Of a stretch of 31,356 nt of DNA, positions 11,927 through 18,626 are shown in pieces. The first letter of the stretch is position 1. Each line of letters opens with the position of its first letter. Source of the DNA: a virus; the IMG/VR virus record IMGVR_UViG_3300042319_000304, positions 1-31,356 of that record. The stretch is one strand, 5' to 3'. Below the pieces are notes generated by a model, which was not told the origin of the DNA, made no database searches, and saw nothing but the letters and a program-made list of their open reading frames with translations. The position numbers were made by a program, and so were the translations under genes.

Positions 11927-13662
11927 CGTTTGATTCTCCTTAATAATTGTTGTTGCCAAATGTGACGGCATTGTGGCGTGGTGATTCCAGTATCAGGGTT
12001 TGTATACCATTCACCTCTCCTCTTCCATACATCGTAACCAAGTTGTGCAGACATTGCGTTAATGTCCTCCCTTGAATATACACGATTGCTTTCCACGATT
12101 TGACGGCAGAAATCACGAGTGGTTGGGATAACCAAAGTACCTTTGATTCCAGCGGCTAAAGCGTAGCCATAACGCACGACAATCTCGGTTTCTAATCTCT
12201 TCACTTCTTCAACTCCTTTCGGGGTTGTTTCAAGACCATCTTCGTATGATTTGATCAACTCCGCTTTGGCAAGTTTAGCAATCGCATCTGCGACAACCTT
12301 TGCATCCAGTTTGGTGATGTTCACGATGTCTCCAACTTGCAACCCTTTATTCTCTTTCAACACATTCAAGATGGCAGTTTCAACGGCATCAACAAACTCA
12401 AACTTGTAGGTTTCAAAATTGTCTGCACTCTCTCCGTATTGTTGGAACACCTTGATGTCTCTTTCATCATCCCATCCAAAAGGATTTTGTTTTGATAGGG
12501 CAACATTCAAAGGTTCTTCAATCTCATCAAATCCCAACTCTTTTCTTGCTTCGTTTCTGTCAATGATTCCAGCAGTAAACAAAGCCTGATAATCCAAACC
12601 GATTGGTGGTTTGTTGATGGTTTCCAAGCGAACAGATGCGATAGGTTCAAGCAAGTACGCAAAGGTATCATCAATCTTTTGTTGACGGGGTTCAATGTAT
12701 GCGTGATGAAACATCTCATATGCTTCAATCAACTCGCTACGACCACCCAATTGTCCCTCCACACGCACTCCAAACAACATTGGTGAGTTGACCTTGTGTG
12801 CAACAAATATCTCTTGTTGTACGGTCTTATTCAAAAGGTCAAATTGCTTATCAAAATCCGAAGGTTGAAGGTTGTTGATGACTGATTCCTTTTCTGTCGG
12901 ATCGTTGTATTGGATAATTAACCCACCGGCATTGTCCGTGCCTTGATAACTTTCCTTGAATCTACGAGCAGTTTGACGGGCTTCTTCGGCAGAGGGGTAC
13001 CCCTTGAAGAGCTGAATATGGGTTTGTGCCGTAAATCCGTTCTTGATGCTATTCAAATAGTAATTGGAAATCTCGGTGTCAACCTCAATGTATTTCAACG
13101 CACCTACATAATCAGGCAAAGGATATTCACCTTGTCCGGGACGGTAGAACTGGCAATAATATAATTGCTTTGATTCACGAGTGATTGGGTTGTATGGTTG
13201 ATAATGGATTTTCTCCGCTTTGCTATCTGTCCAGTCAGCACAATACACATACTCACCCTCCAATCCTTTGCGGATGTCTTTGAATGGAATGTGATAATAC
13301 TCCGAAGGTGCGGTCTTTGCCTTGTTCCAAATTACCTCAATTGCAAACCCATTAAACAACTCCGCATCGTATGCTACTTTTGCTTTGAGTTCCTCGTAGG
13401 TCTCGTAGGCGTTGATGCTTTTGAGTTTGTTTTGGATTTTGGCGATGTCGGTGGTGTTTTGTCCGTAAACTTCAGTACCAATTCCAGCCACATATGAAGC
13501 TTTTGCAGAAACGATTGCATTGTGTTTTGGGGATTTGTTAAATAGTTCAATTAGAAAATCGGGATAGAGATTGTCTGCTCCGAAGGTCACGAATCCTTTC
13601 GCCTTGTTCTCTTTGAAAACAGGGAGTTTGTTATCGTGAAAGTTTATTCTTTGGAATATCAT
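11923..13662 (-). CDS. Portal protein
   Basis: The protein is about 579 aa from the ATG at 13662, just after the upstream stop; a longer frame to 13731 would overlap the holin-like gene. It has the portal pattern: FGADNLYPDFLIELFNKSPK near the start, and NAIVSAKASYVAGIG. Then come the stem/wing region with HIPFKDIRKGL, QEIFVAHKVNSPMLFG and RSELIEAYEMF, and an extended C-terminal part of about 170 residues ending in basic sequence. The extension (from about 400) includes a winged-helix-like stretch VGDIVNITKLDAKVVADAIA and WYTNPDTGITTPQCRHIWQQ, which is unusual for a plain portal. It forms the 12-mer DNA gate of the head. Confidence 0.85.
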   Translation of the reverse strand: MIFQRINFHDNKLPVFKENKAKGFVTFGADNLYPDFLIELFNKSPKHNAIVSAKASYVAGIGTEVYGQNTTDIAKIQNKLKSINAYETYEELKAKVAYDAELFNGFAIEVIWNKAKTAPSEYYHIPFKDIRKGLEGEYVYCADWTDSKAEKIHYQPYNPITRESKQLYYCQFYRPGQGEYPLPDYVGALKYIEVDTEISNYYLNSIKNGFTAQTHIQLFKGYPSAEEARQTARRFKESYQGTDNAGGLIIQYNDPTEKESVINNLQPSDFDKQFDLLNKTVQQEIFVAHKVNSPMLFGVRVEGQLGGRSELIEAYEMFHHAYIEPRQQKIDDTFAYLLEPIASVRLETINKPPIGLDYQALFTAGIIDRNEARKELGFDEIEEPLNVALSKQNPFGWDDERDIKVFQQYGESADNFETYKFEFVDAVETAILNVLKENKGLQVGDIVNITKLDAKVVADAIAKLAKAELIKSYEDGLETTPKGVEEVKRLETEIVVRYGYALAAGIKGTLVIPTTRDFCRQIVESNRVYSREDINAMSAQLGYDVWKRRGEWYTNPDTGITTPQCRHIWQQQLLRRIKR

Positions 13663-13678
13663 CTCTATCAAATAGCAA

Positions 13679-13903
13679 TCAATCTTTTTTGTTTGAGAAC
13701 TTGTCAATAGATGTGAATCCAAGACAAGCAATCACGATGAATTCAACCGCTGTCACCAACTCTGGAGATGGTACGATATCAGCAGGGCTAAGAGAATTAT
13801 GAGCCATTGTAGCAAACAAAACAAAAGCACCGATAATGCCCACGAATCGTTTTGATGACATCTCTCCTTTGTCACCCGTGAAAATTTCCATTAATTTTTT
13901 CAT
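13679..13903 (-). CDS. Holin-like two-span membrane protein (74 aa)
   Basis: The 74-residue protein has two hydrophobic segments, about residues 20-37 (FVGIIGAFVLFATMAHNS) and 47-66 (ELVTAVEFIVIACLGFTS), with a charged N-terminus and a Lys/Asp C-terminus. Size, topology and position directly after the endolysin-like gene (ATGA overlap) fit a holin or holin-associated protein. There is a second candidate holin at 15297-15476. Confidence 0.65.
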   Translation of the reverse strand: MKKLMEIFTGDKGEMSSKRFVGIIGAFVLFATMAHNSLSPADIVPSPELVTAVEFIVIACLGFTSIDKFSNKKD

Positions 13904-14475
13904 AAATCTTTGCTTTCTAATAGTGTATATGTGAATGAATTGCCGTGCAAGGTGGCAGCCTTCTTGACTAAAGCCATAAACTCATTGAAATCTGCTGACT
14001 TTTTGAACACCTGACAACCCTCACTCCAATTCTCAACATAGGTTGAATCTGCACCAGCCTTGTGGATGTTGATTCCGTAGATACCTTCGGTGATCAACTT
14101 GGTGTCGTAGGTCATATCCTTGTTAGCATCACGATAAACCTTCACGGGTTTGGCTTGTTTCAAGGCTTCGTACTTGCCTTGATGCAATCCGATGGCGTGA
14201 CTGCCACGATATTGTCCGGGAACTAAACGAGCAACGCCTTGAGCATTGTGAAATTCCTTCACTCCCTTTGTGCCAGGATCCGTTGTCGCAGCCCATTTCT
14301 TAAAATGCCACACATCTCCGATTTTGTAACTGACGGTTAACAAGTCATCAAAGACATTTGTCACTTTGCTTCCAGTATCCGAATTGCGAATCCCAATGAT
14401 ATTCAAGTTGTAATCACCTGATTCAAAGAACTTGTAGTTCTTCACCTTCATCGCTTGTTTGATTTTATCTATCAT
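13900..14475 (-). CDS. Probable endolysin with YkuD-like active-site motif
   Basis: The 191-residue protein has no export signal. Near residues 147-165 it has GINIHKAGADSTYVENWSEG followed by C: a His, twelve residues, then Ser-Glu-Gly-Cys. This resembles the H...S-H-G-C active site of L,D-transpeptidase (YkuD) folds. The surrounding beta-rich sequence (DVWHFKKWAATTDPG and RGSHAIGLHQGKYEALKQ) is of the kind seen in phage lysins of Bacteroidetes. It lies between a Lys-rich miniprotein and a holin-like gene. It would cleave or remodel peptidoglycan cross-links; the family assignment is tentative. Confidence 0.65.
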   Translation of the reverse strand: MIDKIKQAMKVKNYKFFESGDYNLNIIGIRNSDTGSKVTNVFDDLLTVSYKIGDVWHFKKWAATTDPGTKGVKEFHNAQGVARLVPGQYRGSHAIGLHQGKYEALKQAKPVKVYRDANKDMTYDTKLITEGIYGINIHKAGADSTYVENWSEGCQVFKKSADFNEFMALVKKAATLHGNSFTYTLLESKDL

Positions 14476-14591
14476 TTGCCTTGTCCTTTATATGGTTTTG
14501 AACTCTTGTGTTTGTTCTTGTGCTTGGTATGTCTGCCAAGTTTGTTTTTGGGTTTAGAACGGAATGATGTGATGTTTACTTTTGCTCCCAT
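14472..14591 (-). CDS. 39-aa Lys/His-rich basic miniprotein
   Basis: The 39-codon frame starts at 14591, inside the end of the upstream gene, and stops with an ATGA overlap onto the endolysin-like gene. The peptide (MGAKVNITSFRSKPKNKLGR, then HTKHKNKHKSS and KPYKGQGK) is about one third Lys or Arg with four His. It ends in a KPYKGQGK motif that I associate with tiny conserved Bacteroidetes phage proteins. It fills what would otherwise be a 100-base gap. Its charge suggests binding to nucleic acid, teichoic-like polymers or membranes; unproven. Confidence 0.62.
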   Translation of the reverse strand: MGAKVNITSFRSKPKNKLGRHTKHKNKHKSSKPYKGQGK

Positions 14592-15022
14592 AGGTACATT
14601 CTAAAATAGTCAAACTCTTCCTTTCCACCTTCGGAAAGATAGTTCAAATACGCATCATAGATCTTCCCTTTGAACTCAATTGGTGTGGTTGTGGTATCTA
14701 ATCCAGCACCTACCATCTTGACGGCATACACCTCCATTTGGTTTTGAACAACTTGCATCTGTTGAACCACGGATTCGGCTTTTTTTTCAGCATTCACCAC
14801 GGCTTCTTTCAATTCGGCTTTCTCTTGAACCTTGCCTTCAACCATTTCTTCTCCTTTGGCTTTTGCTACGGATACAACTGCGGATGCTTGACGGAGATTT
14901 GATTCAACCTTTTTCAACATTGCTTCCACCTCATCAATCGGGGGTGTTGTAACTGCACCAACTGGGAAGGCAATCTCAATGGCTGCGATGAACAGACAAA
15001 ACAAAATGACAAAGTACCTCAT
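14576..15022 (-). CDS. Exported coiled-coil protein, outer spanin-like (148 aa)
   Basis: Residues 1-23 form a signal peptide (FVILFCLFIAAIEIAFPVGA) with a likely cleavage after an Ala-rich site. Residues 30-95 are an amphipathic coiled coil (E, K, A, V and Q rich). A GAGLDTTTTPIEFKGKIYDA segment and an aromatic C-terminus follow. Its start overlaps the previous membrane coiled-coil gene by four bases. The pair is a plausible two-component spanin, although no lipobox is present. A virion-associated role cannot be excluded. Confidence 0.55.
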   Translation of the reverse strand: MRYFVILFCLFIAAIEIAFPVGAVTTPPIDEVEAMLKKVESNLRQASAVVSVAKAKGEEMVEGKVQEKAELKEAVVNAEKKAESVVQQMQVVQNQMEVYAVKMVGAGLDTTTTPIEFKGKIYDAYLNYLSEGGKEEFDYFRMYLWEQK

Positions 15023-15300
15023 AATTTTTTTACGGTGTTGATGATGCGAAGTTCTGTGATGGCAGCAGCCAAAGCGGAATCGGATTTCTTGAGAGCATAT
15101 CCAAGACGATCAATCTTCAAATCCAACGCTTCAATTTTCTTGTTGGAGTTCTCAAGTTGCTCGGTGTAAGATGACTTGACATCATAGTATAAATAGCTCA
15201 CACCTACCAATGCAAGGAAAGCAACCCCAGCAACGGGATTCTTTCGGAATTGATCAAACGAAATTGGAAGCGGATTTGCGGATGGTTTTTTTACGGTCAT
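15019..15300 (-). CDS. Membrane-anchored coiled-coil protein, inner spanin-like (93 aa)
   Basis: A short cytoplasmic N-terminus is followed by one membrane segment (about residues 24-39, AGVAFLALVGVSYLYY) and a coiled coil (residues 42-90, with TEQLENSNKKIEALDLKIDR). This is the topology of an Rz-type inner-membrane spanin. It overlaps both the holin-like gene upstream and the exported coiled-coil gene downstream by four bases, which makes a compact lysis-like cassette. Confidence 0.6.
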   Translation of the reverse strand: MTVKKPSANPLPISFDQFRKNPVAGVAFLALVGVSYLYYDVKSSYTEQLENSNKKIEALDLKIDRLGYALKKSDSALAAAITELRIINTVKKL

Positions 15301-15476
15301 TTGATGCGATTAATTTTTTTACTCCAATAGATAACAGCCAAAATGCCCGAAATAATACCAAGAATCCCCACGCCAAAGGTAACCAAAGGTTGATAAATTT
15401 GAGCAAAAGTGATGACCGCTGATGAACCGGTGATGGCGGTGGCGATTGCTGCGGTGGTGTCATTGAGATTCTTCAT
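15297..15476 (-). CDS. Holin-like membrane protein (59 aa)
   Basis: The 59-codon frame begins at the ATG at 15476 (TAATG overlap with the previous stop) and ends in an ATGA overlap. The protein opens MKNLNDTTAAIATAITGSSA. Two hydrophobic stretches (about 10-27 and 31-51, including TFGVGILGIISGILAVIYW) precede a basic end, KKINRIK. Size, spans and a positively charged C-terminus fit small phage holins. Both overlaps show it is the true frame here; a longer open frame in the same stretch is not. Confidence 0.7.
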   Translation of the reverse strand: MKNLNDTTAAIATAITGSSAVITFAQIYQPLVTFGVGILGIISGILAVIYWSKKINRIK

Positions 15477-15784
15477 TAGTTACATATTGGGTTAATCCAA
15501 GTTAATGTGTTTTCGTCCCAAGTCCATAGACATCCATCGTTTGGATAAGGTGTAGGTGGTTGCCAAAGGCAGTCCGCATCCAATGTCCAACTTGGGAATG
15601 GTTGTGGTGATGAGAAATTGTCTTTATCAGGGTAATAAATAAACCCAACACCAGCAAAGTTTTTACCTTGCGTATTGTAGTAAGTTCGCACCCATTCACC
15701 GCCAAAAGTATCAATACACCATTCAACGGAATCGGCAACGATTACTTCCAAAACTATGTTATTTTCTAATTTAGCAACTTGCAT
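15476..15784 (-). CDS. Small tail-fibre-associated protein (102 aa)
   Basis: The 102-residue, Trp-rich protein contains GGEWVRTYYNTQGKNFAGVG, YYPDKDNFSSPQPFPSWTLD and WQPPTPYPNDG. It resembles a short family common in aquatic tailed phages, often encoded beside tail-fibre or host-recognition genes, with the pattern EWVxTxYN...AGxGxxY...DxFxxPQPxPSW. The function is not established; a fibre tip or assembly role is inferred from position directly after the polyglycine adhesin. Confidence 0.75.
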   Translation of the reverse strand: MQVAKLENNIVLEVIVADSVEWCIDTFGGEWVRTYYNTQGKNFAGVGFIYYPDKDNFSSPQPFPSWTLDADCLWQPPTPYPNDGCLWTWDENTLTWINPICN

Positions 15785-15785
15785 A

Positions 15786-16688
15786 TTATGTAGGATATGA
15801 GATTATTACTATACCGCTTCCGCCGTTTCCTCCGTTTGAACCGTTAAATAAATACATACCGCCGCCACCACCACCAGTGTTTGCAGTTCCGTTTGTTGCG
15901 GCTGGTGTTATATTGTATTTTTCACCATCACCACCACCACCTAAACCTCCAGTACCTTTAGTTCCAATACCACTACCACCTCCGCCTCCCGCATAATATT
16001 GAGATGACCCACTAATAGAATAACTTAATCCAACCCCACCATTTCCGCCATTAGCTGGAGTTGTTGTAGCGTTTTGCCCAATTTGTGAAGCACCGCCACC
16101 GCCACCGCCAGCAGATGTTCCATTATTACCTATTCCGCCATTATTTCCTTGTCCAATTGTACCTGTTCCTGCAATATTACCAGGTTCTCCATTTCCACCA
16201 CCACCACTGCCTCCGTTTTTGCCATTTATTGAAGATGTTACTCCACCCCGACCTCCTCCTACAGCTGTCAATGAATCAAATACTGAATTGTTTCCGTTTG
16301 TATTACCTCCAGAATTAGAAGTTGGCTTTACTCCTCCACTACCTACTGTGATAGTATAAGCACTTATAGAAATAGATTTAGCAGCATCATATAATAAGCC
16401 ACCCGCACCACCCCCACCACCAGAATAAGCACCTCCACCACCACCTCCGGCAACAACTAATGCTTCAACTGTTGCTCCAAGTGATGCATCTATCACATTA
16501 AAAGTGCCTGAACTTGTAAAGGTGTGAATAGTGCGACCACCCGAATAGGTAATTGTGCCACCTGTTGCAACAATAAATTGAATGTTTTGACTACCAATTA
16601 ACCCCAATTGCGTAGGCAATTGCCCAGCGACTAACTTGTCACCAAACAATTTCTCATTAAAGCCACGCATTATACCAAAGTCAGGCAT
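15786..16688 (-). CDS. Glycine-rich tail adhesin / receptor-binding protein
   Basis: The 300-residue protein has an N-terminal attachment part (residues 1-80) ending IHTFTSSGTFNVID. The rest is very rich in Gly, Asn and Ser, with many runs such as VVAGGGGGGAYSGGGGGAGG and YAGGGGGSGIGTKGTGGLGG, and it closes with GGSGIVIISYPT. This is the glycine-rich domain seen in many phage fibre proteins. Polyglycine II sandwich adhesins (as in T-even relatives) use loops between Gly strands to bind receptors. The ATG has a Shine-Dalgarno (AAGGAG). It is probably the main host-range determinant, with repeated GGN codons prone to recombination. Confidence 0.8.
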   Translation of the reverse strand: MPDFGIMRGFNEKLFGDKLVAGQLPTQLGLIGSQNIQFIVATGGTITYSGGRTIHTFTSSGTFNVIDASLGATVEALVVAGGGGGGAYSGGGGGAGGLLYDAAKSISISAYTITVGSGGVKPTSNSGGNTNGNNSVFDSLTAVGGGRGGVTSSINGKNGGSGGGGNGEPGNIAGTGTIGQGNNGGIGNNGTSAGGGGGGASQIGQNATTTPANGGNGGVGLSYSISGSSQYYAGGGGGSGIGTKGTGGLGGGGDGEKYNITPAATNGTANTGGGGGGMYLFNGSNGGNGGSGIVIISYPT

Positions 16689-16689
16689 A

Positions 16690-17094
16690 TCAATAATCTC
16701 CTTTTACTGCAAAACAATTAACTCCATCAGTCACGGCAACCGTAATTCCAACCTTTACAACTTGCCCAGTTTTTAATTGCAAGTCCGAATAGGCAGTCAC
16801 TTGCCTTTGTGATGTTGCAGTAGTTGAAGCGGTAACAGCTGGTAAAGCAATTTCGTCAAACAACTTAAAATTCGCCCCAGTTGAGTCACTCACAAAAATC
16901 AAAACCAAAGTTGGAGCATTTGTTCCAGCAACCTTCGCTCCAATCTGCGTAATCTTCGTGCCGTTTGTGGCAGCGGTTAAAAGTGTGACGGTGTTTGTCA
17001 TTGTCGCACCTGTTCTATCCGTTGTTGCATCCGTAACGGTTGCGAATGCGAGTTCAGGGGATAGTGCGAATATGGGTGATGTATTTGCAGGCAT
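16690..17094 (-). CDS. Small beta-rich virion protein (134 aa)
   Basis: The 134-residue protein is Thr/Val/Ala rich, with alternating hydrophobic residues (TNTVTLLTAATNGTKITQIG, LVLIFVSDSTGANFKLFDEI) and the end CFAVKGDY, which suggest a beta-sandwich. It lies between a fibre-like protein and the polyglycine adhesin, so it is probably a fibre or decoration component. I do not recognise a specific family. The start is ACTATG just after the previous stop. Confidence 0.65.
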   Translation of the reverse strand: MPANTSPIFALSPELAFATVTDATTDRTGATMTNTVTLLTAATNGTKITQIGAKVAGTNAPTLVLIFVSDSTGANFKLFDEIALPAVTASTTATSQRQVTAYSDLQLKTGQVVKVGITVAVTDGVNCFAVKGDY

Positions 17095-17097
17095 AGT

Positions 17098-17973
17098 TTA
17101 GTAGTTGTAGAATAGGTATAAATCCCCACCCGTTGAAGGTGGAATGTTTAAGTTTGTCAAATTGCTTCCATCAACCGCTGGAAGTTTAGCGGATGAATCT
17201 AATTGAACGAGTTTGTTGGCGGTGTTAAACGTGTTTCCTTGCGTTGTAACGGCTGAACTCAACCTCGCATCGCTCAATGTACCACTCGTGATATTTGATG
17301 CGTTTGTGGTGTCTACATCTGCGACATTGCTCAACCCTACTTGTGCTTTTGTGGTGGCGTGTGGGTTGCTTGTGTTGGATGTGTGTGATGTAAGCGTGGA
17401 AAGGTTTGCCGTGATTTGAGCTTGTAACTTTCCAAAGGCAATCAACACCGAATCAGTTGCAGAAATCACCGCATTGGTAGCCAATGACAAGCCAGTCAAC
17501 ACAACTGCCCTCACTCGTGCTGCGGTGAAATACTGATTTGTTCCTTCACTCAAGTCAGTTGTTGACTTTGCCGTGAACGCTGAATTGAATCTCGCTTGTG
17601 TGTAATAAAGGTTTGTGCCTTCGCTTATGTCGGTGGTTGTTAATACAACTGCACCCGTCTTTGTGTTCACCGATTGAACATTCCCTTGTGATGCGATGGT
17701 GATGGTTTGGAGTGCATCATCAAAGGTGATGGATGTGTTTGACCCAGCCAACAAAGTTGCTTTGACTTTCGTATAAACACGAGTATTTGTGAAATATAGG
17801 TTTGTCCCTTCAGCAAGGTTTGTGGTTGAACTTGCTTCCAATACTCTTTGTCCGATGTTGGCAAGGTTTGTCCGCTTGGTGACGTTCTCCGAATAGTCAA
17901 CGATAGGTATACTATCCTGATTGACATCAATAGTTCCTATCGGATCAAGTTGTGAAATTTTCTTGTTACTCAT
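17098..17973 (-). CDS. Tail fibre / baseplate fibre protein with internal repeats (291 aa)
   Basis: The N-terminus (MSNKKISQLDPIGTIDVNQD) is an attachment motif seen in fibre proteins. Three repeats of about 25-35 residues follow, each carrying [LI][AS]EGTN-L/Q-Y-F/Y-T-x-x-R near residues 53, 117 and 141. Then come a heptad-like helix and HTSNTSNPHATTKAQVGLSN, a motif widely found in phage tail fibres before a C-terminal trimerisation domain. It is probably a trimeric fibre shaft connected to the adhesin encoded downstream. Confidence 0.82.
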   Translation of the reverse strand: MSNKKISQLDPIGTIDVNQDSIPIVDYSENVTKRTNLANIGQRVLEASSTTNLAEGTNLYFTNTRVYTKVKATLLAGSNTSITFDDALQTITIASQGNVQSVNTKTGAVVLTTTDISEGTNLYYTQARFNSAFTAKSTTDLSEGTNQYFTAARVRAVVLTGLSLATNAVISATDSVLIAFGKLQAQITANLSTLTSHTSNTSNPHATTKAQVGLSNVADVDTTNASNITSGTLSDARLSSAVTTQGNTFNTANKLVQLDSSAKLPAVDGSNLTNLNIPPSTGGDLYLFYNY

Positions 17974-18193
17974 AACTTTCTACCAATCTACCTCCATCCT
18001 CTTGGAGCAATAAAAATGAATCCTCTGTTAATAAAAAAACCGCCCTCAAAGCATCCACTTCATAGTTTCTTTTAACCAAATCCGTGAACCTTTCAAAGCC
18101 AATGTCCCTTTGAGTAGTGAATAATTTCTCAGTCAATTGAACCTCGTGTTCAACTCCCATATCTCGTTGCGTTATGTATATTTTCTCGCTCAC
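17966..18193 (-). CDS. Small protein with internal duplication (75 aa)
   Basis: The start is GTG at 18193, making a GTGA overlap with the upstream stop. Residues 3-22 (EKIYITQRDMGVEHEVQLT) and 22-41 (EKLFTTQRDIGFERFTDLV) are a tandem repeat of about 19 residues. The C-terminus (VFLLTEDSFLLLQEDGGRLV) is beta-like. It lies between a baseplate-like protein and the fibre and overlaps the fibre start, so it may help fibre attachment. I do not recognise a family. Confidence 0.6.
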   Translation of the reverse strand: MSEKIYITQRDMGVEHEVQLTEKLFTTQRDIGFERFTDLVKRNYEVDALRAVFLLTEDSFLLLQEDGGRLVESYE

Positions 18194-18540
18194 GATACTT
18201 GATAGAATAATTCGTTGTTCAACAATGGGATGACTTTCAAGATGCCTGTCTCAACCAACTCATCAGCCAATGATGGGTTCAAGTTGTTAGATGAAATTTG
18301 AGCATAGATTCGGTATTCGTGTTCACCAACTTCCAATGTCTTTGCATCGGTTGCACCCTCATCAAAAAGAAACTTATTGTATCTCTCTGTTTGGGTGGAT
18401 ACATCGGTTAAAATGAAATTCTTCACCGCATCGGTTTGACGGCACTTCATACTGAATAAAAAATACGGGTTTGCAATGGTGACTTTTTCAGTCAACGTCA
18501 CATACCAATACTCGGAATCTTGCTTTGTTACTTTCAGCAT
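18190..18540 (-). CDS. Conserved structural protein upstream of fibres (116 aa)
   Basis: The 116-residue beta-rich protein opens MLKVTKQDSEYWYVTLTEKV, followed by NPYFLFSMKCRQTDAVKNFI and then VGEHEYRIYAQISSNNLNPS. This pattern (VTLTEKxT...NPYFLF...IxTDxS...YxIYxQ) recurs in Bacteroidetes phage proteins placed before fibre genes. It is presumably a virion or fibre-base component. It is the first gene after the terminator at 18574-18600 and follows its own promoter. Confidence 0.7.
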   Translation of the reverse strand: MLKVTKQDSEYWYVTLTEKVTIANPYFLFSMKCRQTDAVKNFILTDVSTQTERYNKFLFDEGATDAKTLEVGEHEYRIYAQISSNNLNPSLADELVETGILKVIPLLNNELFYQVS

Positions 18541-18559
18541 CTATTGAAAATAGCGAGAT

Positions 18560-18590
18560 CAAAAATATGTAACAAAAAAAGGGAGAGCAA
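18560..18590 (-). promoter_or_regulatory. Promoter overlapping upstream terminator
   Basis: The minus strand carries TTG (18590-18588) within the terminator loop, a 20-base spacer that includes the terminator T tract, and TATTTTTG (18567-18560), matching TAnnTTTG. It would start transcription near 18553, about 13 bases before the ATG at 18540, and drive the fibre-lysis-portal unit. Confidence 0.62.
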
Positions 18591-18600
18591 TCGCCCTCCC
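18574..18600 (-). terminator. Rho-independent terminator after tail-tube gene
   Basis: On the minus strand GGGAGGGC (18600-18593) pairs with GCTCTCCC (18588-18581) around a four-base loop, with one internal mismatch, and T7 follows at 18580-18574. It stands 27-53 bases past the stop of the tail-tube-like gene and is the best intrinsic terminator in the window. Confidence 0.85.
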
Positions 18601-18626
18601 TTCTTAGCCTATGAACAAAGAATCAA

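Noticed and set aside
15254-15463. 69-codon open frame on the minus strand between the fibre-associated and spanin-like genes
   Set aside because: Its Pro/Ser-rich start and lack of coupled ends look non-coding; the 59-codon frame at 15297-15476 fits both neighbours by overlap and encodes a proper membrane protein.
15800-16460. CRISPR-like or satellite repeat suggested by the dense CCA/CCG tracts
   Set aside because: The tracts are codon-level repeats of Gly in one open frame, irregular in spacing, with no constant repeat/spacer structure.
17098-17973. Diversity-generating retroelement target in the fibre or adhesin genes
   Set aside because: No reverse transcriptase or template repeat exists anywhere in the closed genome.
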